Assembly (NCBI GenBank): GCA_013400975.1
Contig: WBMZ01004770.1
Span: forward strand, 434,001-498,000
Origin: Atrichornis clamosus
Taxonomy: Eukaryota; Chordata; Aves; Passeriformes; Menuridae
Direction: 5' to 3'
Length of the DNA: 64,000 nucleotides
Both the position numbers and the translations under genes were made by a program. Of the stretch, positions 12,131-23,020 are shown piece after piece (within the stretch, counting starts at the first letter, position 1; each line of letters starts with the position of its first letter). The notes beneath the pieces were generated by a model. It saw nothing but the letters and a program-made list of their open reading frames with translations. It was not told the origin of the DNA and made no database searches.

Positions 12131-13650
12131 TGGAGTGAGGGATAGGGTTTTCATAACCACCCCAGTGACAAAAATATCCACGTCCTTAAAAGCAGCCATT
12201 GAGAAGCCCAGCCTGGGCAGTCACCACATCTCAGGCTGCCTGAATGACCTTCATGTCCAGCCCAGTGCCAGCGAGCTTTGATTCACCTTTAAACAAGCAG
12301 CCCCTGCGATGTTTCCAGTATCTTGCTGGTGGGTCTCCTAATGGAATTAAACTACAATACCTTGCACTCTGGTAAGGCTGAATGTATGGATAAAAATATG
12401 CTGAAGCAATAGTGTTTTTTACAGATCCTTAAGCCTCTTTGGAAGTACAAGCCAGAATAATAATTTTCCAGAGGCTCTAAACTCTTCGGTAGAGCAAACC
12501 CCCCAGCAGAGTGTGTAAAGTTTTGAAAAATAGGAAAATTTCCCTATTGACTTAAAGAAGGGTGAACAAACACAACTTGTAGCAAATATGTAATGCACCC
12601 AAAAGTATTGTTAATAGTACATTGCAAAGAATATTTAGATTTATAATTAACTTGCAAATAAAATCTGTTTCTTCTTCAGACTTCCCCCACCTTGTGTTGG
12701 GTGGTGTATTGAACAGTAATCTTTATGCTTAATATCACAGTGTTGATATTTTTCCAGGGGGAAATTCTCAGCCTCAGTGGTGTATTGGTGATGCAGAGGA
12801 GTGAGGTGGAGGAGGAAAGATGGCCCTGGGATTTCTCAGAATTCAAGAGCAAGGGCAATGTCCCCCATAATTCTTCCAGTTAATGCATGCTTAGGGATCA
12901 TCTCATGTTCTGTTGGTCCGGCCCTTGGACTAAAGGCTGCCTGCTCCTTTGTAGCCAGTGTAGACGAGCATGGAAAGCATCATCTCAATGTCTCCAGGAC
13001 TCTGAGTGTGGCTGTTCATGTCCTTTCTTATTATAGCTGACTCACACAAGGATTCAGAAGATTTCTTGTATCTCTTTTCTTGTTGTTTTCCTTTTTTTTT
13101 TTTAAATTGGGAGACAACATCATCTTAGAGTTAAGTATACAAAGCTAGATATTTAGTTTATATTTGCTTGTTATGCCCTATTCCTACCCACTATTTAACT
13201 TCATGAAAACATGGGCAATTAAGTTCTGGGTCTTTGTGAGCATTTCGGGGCATTTTGGAGTGTTTTAATCCCTGCTAACTTCGAGGTACCAAGTGTGATA
13301 TCTGCAGTGGGTTAGGGAAGGCAGTGCTAATTAATTTTGAAGGATGTATTTGGTGGCAATTTGATATCCATGGCAGGAATCCTTTGAGTCATCCTGGTGG
13401 TGGGTGTAGAGCAGCTGGCTGGTCAGACACAGGCAGGGGGTTCTGACTTACCTTTTTCAGGGCTCAGGTACAAGAGGCTGAACTGAAGGGGGCTTCCACA
13501 CTTCTGCTCAGTAGGATGCAAGGAATCACACCCAGCAATTTGATGGGTAACCACAAAAGCAATAGAAAATAGAAATATGTTTTACTCAGCCAGGACTCTT
13601 GTCAGTGCGTCTTGGAGAAAACAGGACAAAAGTTTGGAGATGCCCAGTAG

Positions 13651-13670
13651 GAGAGAGTTGGAGAGAGTTG
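13651..13670. repeat. 10-bp tandem duplication
   Basis: GAGAGAGTTG occurs twice in direct succession. Likely replication slippage. Confidence 0.85.
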
Positions 13671-15506
13671 TGTAGAATTGTTAAATCAGATTTTTCAGTG
13701 TGGCACTAGATAGGGGGTCTGGAGAGTAACTAACTTCATGCTGGCTCAGACTGTTTTCACGTATTCAAGCATGTGTTTTCAGAAAGAGGAAAAAAATTTA
13801 ACCATTTTTTAAATTTTGGAAGTATTTCAAAATGCTGTCACATAGAGAAATGGTATGGATATCACAGTATTTATGAATCAACAACTTCAAGGAGCTTAAA
13901 TATGAAAAAAACAATATCTTTTTGTTATTTCCAAAGTATACTGTTTGGAAAGCAAAAAAGCTTGTTTTCCCCCGTACAATTCTATAGACTGAATATCTGT
14001 CACCGCTTTTCATGAGATCATCCTGGAGCTACTAAACCCTAATACCCTCAACAGACAACAGCCACAGGGCCAGGGAGGGATTGCCTGGGCTGCAGCTTCC
14101 AGAAACATGTGAATCACCCCAGCACAGTGCAGCTTTTTGTGCTTCTCTTGCAATTTCAGCAGGAAAATAAGAGTAATTAGAAAGCTCTATTTGGCACCAA
14201 TGCTGCTGGTTTGAAAGTGACCTACTAAGCTGCAAACCATTTACCCCCACTCTCCTTTCTTCTCTACCCCACTCTCAATCTACATCTAAAATCTGGTCAT
14301 CTCTAGAGTGGTGCTGTCTGGAGCTGCTGCACTCCATACACATTCCTGTTATGTTTAGAAACTGTTGATAAGAGATCTCACAATATTTATGTTGGACATA
14401 TCTATGTATGTCAATTCTGCCATGTCCTCGCTGCTGCCAAATTCTGTCTCTTTTTATTATTTTGATTTATGGTGGGTTATTGCAGAGCACTTGCTTCTGT
14501 ACTCCTTCAAATGCTTGAGTTATTCCACAGTTCCTCTCTGAGAGTCATTTGCTGCAGCTGTGACATTACTCATAGTTATCCCTTAACCTAATTAGTTCTG
14601 TTTATTTACTCTGGGAGAGGGGAAGCACAGGATGGAGAGCATATCCAGCCCGTCCTGCAAACTCCACAGCAGGGGTGTGCCAGAGGAGTCCTCATGAATC
14701 TGATTTTAGAGGTCTTTGCTGCTGGAAGGGGACTGTGGTTTGGTTGCTGCTCTGTAGAGGGTTGTCCAACACCCAGTTGATACAAAAAGAGCCACTGGGA
14801 GTGAGACAGAGAAAGATGAAGTAGCTGACTCAATGTTTGACTGATTGGCCAACCTAATGAAAGTTTTGCAATCCTTTGTAAGCAGGAGTAATAGGATAGC
14901 AAAGGAACACTGGGGGATCCATTAGATTTGCATACTAATAATCCATCACAGTGATGAAATTAATTCCCTTGTATCTTATTGAATGTGTTGTATGAGGCAA
15001 AAGTGGTAAAAATGAATCTAAAGTATGGATTCCTCAGTATTTCAAGAGATTATATGAAGTATGCAGAGCAGTTGAATATAGATGTTGTTGTTTAAATGGT
15101 AAAAAAATGATGTCTTTCCTAAAAAGAAGTAATATTTTGATTTAATGCTGACTGATCAGCACAACAGGTCTTTAAATGTAAAGACTGGCAGTCATCTAAA
15201 TATCCAGATTCAGGACCTACATATTGATTTAGATTTCTAAATGTACCCAGCTCCCCCAGTCAAACTTTGGTTGATGAGTATGACATAAATTTTTTCTAGT
15301 CATAATTACAATATTTGTTTATTTTGAGGTAGATTTAATGTGCCATATAATTAACTGGTGCAGAGAATTAAGCTATAAAGCATACTATTATCTCTCAGGC
15401 TTTTTCCAGAGCTATATGAGATTGTCACATATGGCACTAGTTGTTGATAACTAACCTAATGAAATGATACCATCACATAGAGGCTGTTTCTCAGTATCCG
15501 TTCCCA

Positions 15507-15524
15507 CTGATAAGAAGTTATCTG
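15507..15524. promoter_or_regulatory. Inverted pair of GATA-factor-like sites
   Basis: CTGATAAGAAGTTATCTG carries a TGATAAG site and an inverted TTATCTG site, so two WGATAR-type motifs face each other across four bases. Paired GATA sites occur in some real enhancers and promoters, but the motif is short enough to arise by chance. Function is inference. Confidence 0.25.
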
Positions 15525-15739
15525 TCTTGATATTGATTTGACATCTATCTGCTCCGTATGTGACTTTGGAAACTAATGACTGAGGTTGTACTGAATATTC
15601 AGAGATAAATTTTCAGATGAGCAGGGGACCAGCCTTCCTATTTCTCAGAAGCTTTTTTTTTTTTCCTGCCTGCTAATGAACCGTGGGTGCAGGCATTAGC
15701 TCTGAGACAGCTTTTCTTGATTGAAGATCAGATCAGCTG

Positions 15740-18700
15740 AGGGCTAATATTTGTGCTTGCGATGCATCGTGTGGAGGAAAGCAGGGGTGTGAGTACTGAT
15801 GGAAGCCTGGCAAAATGAAGGGCAGCTTTCTAAAGGAGTCAGGCTGGAGATAATGCTCCTTTCCTTAAAGTACAGCTTGATTTCAGTGGAGCTACTCAAT
15901 GACCTGAAAGTTATGAGAAGTGCATTGCTGTCATTGACCATCCCACTGGGGATCTGGAGCACTTGGAGAGGAAGGAGCTGGTCTGACTTTGCAGGATGAG
16001 CAGGCCTTTTGCCTGTGTACATGCCAGAACAGCAGCAGAGGGAAAAGAGAACATGTAGGTCCATGACTGGGCGTGAATGGGGCTGCGACGTGGGAAAATA
16101 CGTACTTTTGGGGTCTTGATATCCTTGCTGGGTGTACTGGCATGATGCCACCTGTTGCCAGATTGAGGACAGGAGAGGTGCTAGGGCACAGCCTGGCAGG
16201 CTGGCCTCCACTCTGCTGCTGGCTAAGCTCAGCCCCAGGGACAGCAGTGTGGGGATGTGTGCTGTGAATGCAGTGCACAGAGAAGAATTCATTTTTTGTG
16301 CTGGCCCTGTGGGCTGGGTTAGGAATTTGGTTGCATTGCTTCCACTGAATCTGCCCAGAGTGACTTTGGAGAGCATTGGAGAGTGAGATCAGGTATTTTC
16401 ACTCCTGACATGCAGTCATATCTGTCAAACAATCCAGAATTATCTTTGATTCTGGTACAGATGTGTCAGGAGTGCGGGGTCTCCCATAAGGCAGAACTCT
16501 AAGAAAAACACCAGTAATACGAAACCCTCTAAGTCAGTCAATATGATTTTATCACAAGTATTTATGCTGCCTGACAGCCAGCAGTGAAAGAGAATGGGAG
16601 TGAAAAAATCCTACTGAGGGCAGTACAGAGTCGGCAGCATCCGTGTTTAGGTGAATTTTCCTTCAGAGAAGCCTATGGAAAAGCCTTGGTAGAGCAGCTC
16701 CAGCCTGTTGTCTGTGTTTGTTTGGCTCCCACTCGGTACAGTCAGTGCTGAGAACCCTGCAGCCCTCGTTAGGGAGGGTTTTAGTTTTTGGACTGCCGTG
16801 AGTCTGAGTCCAAGGACATGTTAGTGATTGTGCCACTCCGTGTGCATCCCTGGAGTACATCCTCTGGTTTCCAAAGGGATCTGTGAGCTCTACAACCACC
16901 TGTGCCATGAGCCAGAGCATGGTGGGGTGAGGACAGTTGGGAGGAGGACTTCAAAAGTGCTCCCCTAATGCAACCTAAATTACTGATGAGGGTGTGTGGT
17001 TTGGTGCTGGACAGAGGGGATTGGAATGCCTTCCTTTGGGTTCATTTGAGGTGTCAGCAACATCCTGAGGGGTAAATGGGTGAGGAATGTTTGCATCAGC
17101 TGCCACAGGGCTGGTGCCACTTCAGAAAGCTCTGGTTTTCAGTGCTCTTGTTGGCTCTGTAACCTTTCTGAACTGGTTTTGCCCAGACTGCTGCATGCTG
17201 CATTCTTTTCTCAGTCCATTGCATTTTGTTTCTGTATTACACCATTTTTTAGTGTTTCCATATTTATGAATTCATCCATCTACAATAACAATTACAGTTG
17301 GAATGTTTACTTTGCCTGATAACATTTACAGTTCATCTACTGGGCAAATACTTGTTATTCTTTGCTTATTTTTTAAAATATATATTATTAGAAGAGCTTT
17401 TGTAAAATTTAATTCATTCCTCCCAAATATGTTCCATTTCACACAATTGGCAGGAACAAAAAAACAAATCAAAACAAAACAAAGCAGCCCCATCTTCCCC
17501 AAAGAAAAACTTAAAAAAAAAAAAAAAGAAAAAAGAAAAAAAGGATGTTGAGGAAGATACCAGAATGATAAAGACAAAACTAAGGTGTAGCATTTAATTT
17601 TGGTTCTTTTTCTGGCATTTTTACAACATCAGGTGCAATTATGGATGACTTAAGACTCTATTTTGTTTTGTGTGAAAAAACACAGGGCTGGCATTCCCCC
17701 GTGTGCCAGATCAAGCGCTTGGTGCCCATTGTTCAGCAATGATGTCCATTACAGGGAGTTCCTGATCCATGGTGTGGATCACAGCAGCCTCAGAGAGGCT
17801 TTTTAATGTAGACACAGAGGTGTTTGGCCAGCTCAGCTCAGTGAAACCAACAGCCTCTTCCTGGTGCCTTGCTGGGAGAGGACAGGGATAAAGGGCTGCT
17901 GGTGCCCACGGCAGCATCCCACCTCCAGCCACTGCAGGAAATGCCACTGAGATTCCTCTGGGCCATGCAATGCCTTCTCTGCTGGCCCCGGCAGCCCCCT
18001 CACCCAGCCCCCTGACCTGCAGAGTGCTGTCCCCAAAAGCACCGGTCAAGGTGTAGGTGTAGAGGCAAACACAGGCATTTCATTGCCTGTGGAAGTCTCC
18101 TCCAGCTGTGGAGCAGCTCCACAGAGCAGAGCATGCACTGCCCTGTCCATCCTGGTTCATTGAAGTGGTTAATGCTCTGTGCAGTGCATGGGATTTATTT
18201 AGTGCAGATAACTGAGGGACTCAGTTTTAACGTGCACTGGAAGGATATTGGCACACATTTTTGGACTGCACGTTGCTCTCTGCCTTGATGAACTAAGCAG
18301 ATACTGTACCATGAAAGGGAAGAGGAAGCTGAAACTTGGAATAATGTCCCTGTTTGTCTCACAGCGTGCTGCTGCTCATGATGTGGAGCTGGCGCCAGTC
18401 CTGCTCCGCTTGGAGAGCGCAGCCGTAGGCTCTGGTTGTGGGAGGATGAGCCCGTTGTTATCTGGCAGGGCTGGTGAGAAAGGAAAGGAAGGTTGATTCT
18501 GGCCAGATGGGAGATTCTTTCCCAGTGTGAGAAAAGCATGCATGGAAGCAGATTATGTTCTGAACAAAAGAAGCAGGCGAGAGCCCTCCAGTAGGTGTGA
18601 GGAGCCACCGGCCACGCAGGACAATAGGTATGGCCAGGAAACACCTGGCGTCGAGAGGAAGCTGAGAGGACCTTCCAGTGAATGAATTTGCTTGCAAAAT
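15740..18700. other. Locally GC-richer noncoding block
   Basis: GC is visibly higher here than in the flanks, especially at 16070-16270 and 17880-18030. This explains why open frames are longer, including the longest in the window (15744-16376, minus strand, about 210 codons). That product is rich in S, L, P, Q and H, has no recognisable domain, and overlaps open frames on the other strand. This is the usual look of chance frames in GC-richer DNA. An A-rich low-complexity patch lies at 17455-17542. Confidence 0.6.
17455..17542. repeat. A-rich low-complexity tract
   Basis: An AAAAC-rich segment is followed, after a short mixed stretch, by an almost pure A tract (17511-17542) with scattered G. 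It could be the decayed tail of a retroposed sequence, but nothing upstream is recognisable as a SINE, LINE or processed pseudogene and no target-site duplication is evident. Confidence 0.75.
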
Positions 18701-20730
18701 GTGCTTATTGACAGGTTCTGCAAATGCATCGGGCAAAGAGAGTCCAACCCTTTGTGAGGAGGCAGGAAAGTCCTTCCGCTGCACTGTGGTTTAATTCCAA
18801 ACAGTTTCATACATGTGTTCTCTGGGACTGGATCAGTCAAGAAACTTTCCATGTGCTAAGGCTGAATATTTGGGGGGAACAAGCTCATAGGGAGGAGCCC
18901 AAAGCCTGGACATTTGAATGCTGCAAAGAGTCTGCTCAATACCTTTGGGTGTGAGGTTTGAAGTAATAGGAGAGAACAAGACCTGAGTGTTCACCTTTCC
19001 TGGAAATGTTACTGCACTTATGAGCAGACAGGCAGTAACAGATGAGTTAACACAGGCTCAGAAACTCTGCTAAACTTCTAGAGGATAGTGACAGTAGTGA
19101 AGAAAACTGCTTAAATAGAAAGGTGTGAAAGAATGCAGATAAGAGGGTACAAAAACAAGATAAGTAAAGCAAAAGTGGAGAACGAAAGGGAGGATTTCCC
19201 AAGAGGTTAAAATAATAATAAAGTCTTCCAAGTCCACACAGAATGGAAGGGTCAGCAAAGAGCCCTCTGAGTGCTGCTGAGCCAACACCCTTTGCTGATG
19301 GGGCAGGTGGGTGCTGTGTGGATGCAGACCCTCAGCAGTGTGTTAGTGGTGGAATCCTATTTCCAGATTGAACTTCTCCATTCTTTCTTTTTCTAAAATC
19401 TGTCCATGCTGTCACAAATGGAAATAATTAACGTAACACCTAAAAACAGGTGTCTGAAAATGTTATAAATAGTAATTGCAAATCAATTATGAATGTGGAG
19501 CAGAGCAGGGCAGCATCACTGTTGTGAGAGAACCCAAACCTGAGACAGGATGTTCTTTGCTCCACACGTGGGACCACATGGATTCAGTCCTGCTTGTTGC
19601 AGTTCTGAACTCACATCCCTGCACTGTTCCTTGCTGGGCTTGTGGAGACATGACCTGGAGAGGACAGTATGGGGCCAACAAAAGTCAGCTTAACCACATG
19701 ATTATTGTGTTCTGGTGCGCTTAATGAGGAGGAAATAACCTGCATGGAGAAAACAGCAAAGAAAAAGGAATAATGGAACGGGAGAAGAGAGAGGGGAGGT
19801 CACAAGGAGCAAGCTGGGCGGGCTAAGCATAGATTGAATATGGAGCAAGGAGAAGGTGAGGGGACTGGAAAGAGTTTGAGTGCAACCAGTGAGTGACACA
19901 GACAGTGACATGCAGGGCTGGCTGTCCAAATATCTCCAAGTCCAAAATGACTGGAGTCAGCCTTAATGTGGGGACATCCAATATAGGGATTGTCTGTGAA
20001 CCCTCTTTTGCCTTTTTTGTCGTGTACTGAAGTTTTCTCTTTCCCAATTTTACTTCTCCCTTCCTCTCTATTGCTTTGATAGTTTCTGGTGGTTTATATT
20101 TGCTCTGCTTTTATGTGAAAATGAATAAGGAAACTAAAAGGGAAATGATTTTCATTTCCCATTGCATTTTGACAAGGTAGTGAGGTAGATATGGAATGGG
20201 CTACCTCCTCAGCTCTATCATGACTTTCCTTTCAAACTAAAAGGACTTTTCCTACGTCTCTATTTGGAGGTATAATCCAGAATCGATTAATCTGAAGGTC
20301 ATAGGCAATGAAAATCATCTCCATCCAATTCTGGATGAATCCAGTCAATTTTCCTGCTCTGCCTATGCTATCAGAGATCTATATTGGTGGGCATTGCCAC
20401 AATCCACATGGTTTTCATCACTGCAAAGAAGTTAAATCCACCATGTCTTTACCATGCCAAATAATAACAAGAAATCATGCTTTAAATATGCACCTGTGTA
20501 AGCTATTTTTATGAGACAAAAAGACTTTCTGGTCCCTTGTGGGATCATTTATATGATGGAAATAAGAAATATGGTATTGTTTGGCTGGGAGGATATAATT
20601 CCTTAATTACCTGAGGCATGTCTGAGTTATTTTGGAAAGGATGTTATGAACAGCATGGTATCAGCTCTGTGACTGTAAAGAACAAGAACCAATAATGTAA
20701 GATCCAATTTGTTCTGGCAAATAACAACGT

Positions 20731-20753
20731 GGGTCAAAAGGGTTGGGGGGGGG
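20731..20753 (+). other. Potential G-quadruplex sequence
   Basis: GGG, a six-base gap, GGG, two bases, then nine consecutive G. This meets the usual four-G-tract rule only by splitting the nine-G run. It may equally be simple poly-G slippage. No nearby promoter or gene gives it a context. Confidence 0.4.
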
Positions 20754-21563
20754 CAGTAAACTGAAGAATTTACCCAATGGCAACGTACTCAGATTTTCTT
20801 TCAGAAAATAGTTGTGGCAGTGTTGATGCTGAGGTGCCAGAAGTAATAAACTGGGGGATAAAATAAAGGGGGTAAAAGAAGTGATGGTGCAGATGGTGCT
20901 GGAGCTGGATGCTGGCAGGAGAAAAGTTCTGCCTCCCTCCCAGCAGGATGGCTGGACTGCTGGAGATTTCCTAAGAAAAGGCTTCATCCCTCTGCTGTGG
21001 GGTGTCTTTTGTCTTAGCTGGCTTTTTTATTGTTTCTTTGGAGGGCTTTTTTTGAGCTCCAAATATCTGTGTACACTGATAAACTACACCTGTTGCAAGT
21101 CAGATTTTACTCTCTTCAGGAGTTTCTGACAGTCCTCCAAAACCTCTCTAGAGTGGTTCAGTCCATTCTAGGGACTGATTGGGTTTTGTGTGTTCCACAC
21201 TTGCTGTGGTGGAGTTCTTGACAAAGGTGGGTTAGGGAGAGCTTGGCTGTGCCATCCCTTTCTGCTGCTGGGAAGACATTCCAGCTAGGTTTGCCCTAAC
21301 AGCTTTGCCTTTCCTACCTCCCATTATTTTATATTTCTGTCTATCAGTTCATTTTAAGACAAACCTTGCATGTCCACACAGCAGTAACTTCACCATCACC
21401 ATACTTTGTGCAAGAAAACAGTGAAAAATGAAGTCACCTTTGGTCAAAATATGATTCTTTCTAATGGGAATTCAAAATGAGGTTTCAAAATTGTGGTGGA
21501 GGACTGTGGACAGAAGAGTTCGTTTCAAGTGTTTCCAGTGATAGTATGACTGAATATATATGA

Positions 21564-21577
21564 TTTTTTTTTTTTTT
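21564..21577. repeat. Poly-T run
   Basis: Fourteen consecutive T. It is the longest pure T run noticed in the window; similar runs of 12-13 T lie at 13092-13103, 15653-15664, 22299-22311 and 49066-49078. Confidence 0.9.
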
Positions 21578-21800
21578 AAGAATTACAAAACTATGAATTT
21601 GTGATGAAAGGCTTGATGGCTTTATGAATAACTGCTAGTTGATGCTATTTAAGTAGGATTCAATTAAATCTTCATAAAATGAACAGAGTGAAAAGGCTTG
21701 ACATGAACTGAGGCCCAGGAAGGCAAATTGCCATGTATGAACTATTCCATGGAAATCAGATTACTTTTCATAGCTGCAAAAATGTGCTTAGCTTAAATAT

Positions 21801-21860
21801 ATTGGGCCAAATTCTGTTCTCATTTATGTATGTGTAATATGGAACTAAGTGCAATATTTG
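21801..21860. repeat. Ancient amniote palindromic repeat fragment
   Basis: ATTGGGCCAAATTCTG, followed by CTCATTTA and GTGTAATATGGAACTAA, follows the order of an old interspersed repeat common in birds, turtles and crocodiles (GGGCCAAATTCTG..TTACAC..GTGTAAATCCGGAGTAA). The match is to my memory of that family; the copy is truncated and diverged. It has no coding capacity. Confidence 0.55.
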
Positions 21861-22049
21861 GGTAAATCTATTTCAAATAATTAGTTGATAGTCTTGGAGG
21901 GAAAAGAAACCATTGCTAATTTAAATATTGGCATATTCTGTTTTTCAAACAGATGTTCAGACTCTTGTATTTTGGCATCCCAAGATGAAAAGATAGCGCA
22001 GTTGCACAAGAGGGTTTTTATGGAGACTGTCAAAGGAAATGAGAAAACT

Positions 22050-22175
22050 CTTGGGCCAAAATTCAGACAAGTTCTATACATAGTTTCCCACAAATTTCTG
22101 ATCCTGAGAGCTGTGGGGAATCCCACTGACTTTAGAAATCCCCTTTCCATCACACAGTTTGCAGGATTGAGGCCC
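22050..22175. repeat. Ancient amniote palindromic repeat fragment with end-like motifs
   Basis: It starts with TTGGGCCAAAATTC and ends with GCAGGATTGAGGCCC, both typical end motifs of old non-autonomous DNA-transposon-like repeats in sauropsids. In between, GGGGAATCCCACTGACTTTAG matches the usual central motif for most of its length. This repeat also explains why both strands hold stop-free frames over roughly 21880-22285. These frames should not be read as genes. Confidence 0.5.
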
Positions 22176-22729
22176 GACAAAACCCAGCACGGTTGTCCTG
22201 GCTCTGTGGAGGTAGATGGCAAAATGCCTTTGGCATAAACAAAGTCAGACCTTTCACTGTTATCTTTTTCAGAGACCGAATTCAACCCGCTTCCCCTCTT
22301 TTTTTTTTTTTCCCTTGAGCAAGTTCAGTCTCTTGTTATTTTACTAAGGTTTTAATTTGAAATCTGAAGTAATTTTTTACCTTGATATGCTTTTATAGCT
22401 TTCAAATGTACAATAAAGCAGAGTAGGTATGTTATTGCCAGAATATGGATCCAAGGCAACTAATTCAATTGAAAACAAATCTAAAATCTTCCTTCTATTG
22501 ATTATTTATTTGAACCATTGGGTATCCTTGTTCTGCATTTATCCCCAACACTTTCTAATACAATAAAAAACCCCCTGAAAGTAGCATTAAATTCTCACTC
22601 TTCTGAATTTGTTTTTAAAACTCCATTATCATTTACTAGAAAAACAATTTCCCTGGTTGCTTTTAAAGTCTCTAACTTTATTTTTTCCCTATTGCAAAAA
22701 TCCTTTGTGTTAGGAAAACATTAAGCCAG

Positions 22730-22860
22730 CTTCATGGAATACTGAGATAGAGTAATGCTAAATGACTTGCCCAAATTATAGTGCCAAAGTTTGGTGGCAT
22801 AATGGGGAGTAGACTTTCTATCTTGTATTCTCAGTCCAGCCTCATAGACCATCTTTCCCT
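22730..22860 (-). repeat. Ancient MIR-type CORE-SINE copy, antisense
   Basis: On the + strand the order is ACTGAGATAGAG, then AATGACTTGCCCAA (22761-22774), then a GTGGCA..GGGGAGTAGA block, then TAGACCATC near 22844-22852. This follows the reverse complement of the family (ACTGAGGCACAGAG, TGACTTGCCCAAGG, GTGGCAGAGCTGGGAATAGAAC, CTAGACCA) through its tRNA-derived end. It is a partial, diverged copy and the clearest of the three in the window. Confidence 0.75.
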
Positions 22861-22879
22861 TTTCATCTGTGCTTCAAAT

Positions 22880-23020
22880 AAGAATATACACTGAACTAGA
22901 ACCACTCTGGATTAAAATATCAGCTGGAGTTCTCCTTTCATCCCATTTACACAGTGATACAACAATACAGACATCAGCAAAGTGTCTTCTGATTTACTTC
23001 AGGATGAGAGAGAAGACCCA
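22880..23020. repeat. Possible ancient palindromic repeat fragment
   Basis: CTGGATTAAAATATCAGCTGGAG, CCCATTTACACAGTG and TCTGATTTACTTCAGGATGAGAG each resemble parts of the same sauropsid repeat as at 21801, but the alignment is loose. It lies next to the MIR copy. Could be chance similarity. Confidence 0.3.

Larger units (their letters stand above)
11450..15740. other. Noncoding AT-rich stretch, no gene seen
   Basis: Beyond the two candidate regulatory blocks, this holds a T run at 13092-13103, a 10-bp tandem duplication (GAGAGAGTTG twice, 13651-13670), a perfect octamer at 14926-14933 and a GATA-type palindrome at 15507-15524. A possible trace of an ancient palindromic repeat lies at 15195-15255 but is too weak to call. 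No gene is supported. Confidence 0.65.
18700..21780. other. Noncoding stretch, no gene seen
   Basis: Ordinary mixed sequence with no recognisable repeats or genes. Two low-complexity features stand out: a G-rich run at 20731-20753 and a T run at 21564-21577. Confidence 0.7.

Noticed and set aside
12755..12800. AAATTCTCAGCCTCAGTGG resembling the sauropsid palindromic repeat
   Set aside because: Only one short motif fits; the flanks do not continue the pattern.
15744..16376. Longest open frame in the window (about 210 codons, minus strand)
   Set aside because: It lies in a GC-richer patch, overlaps open frames on the opposite strand, has a low-information S/L/P/Q/H composition and no recognisable domain, and fits the smooth length fall-off of chance frames.
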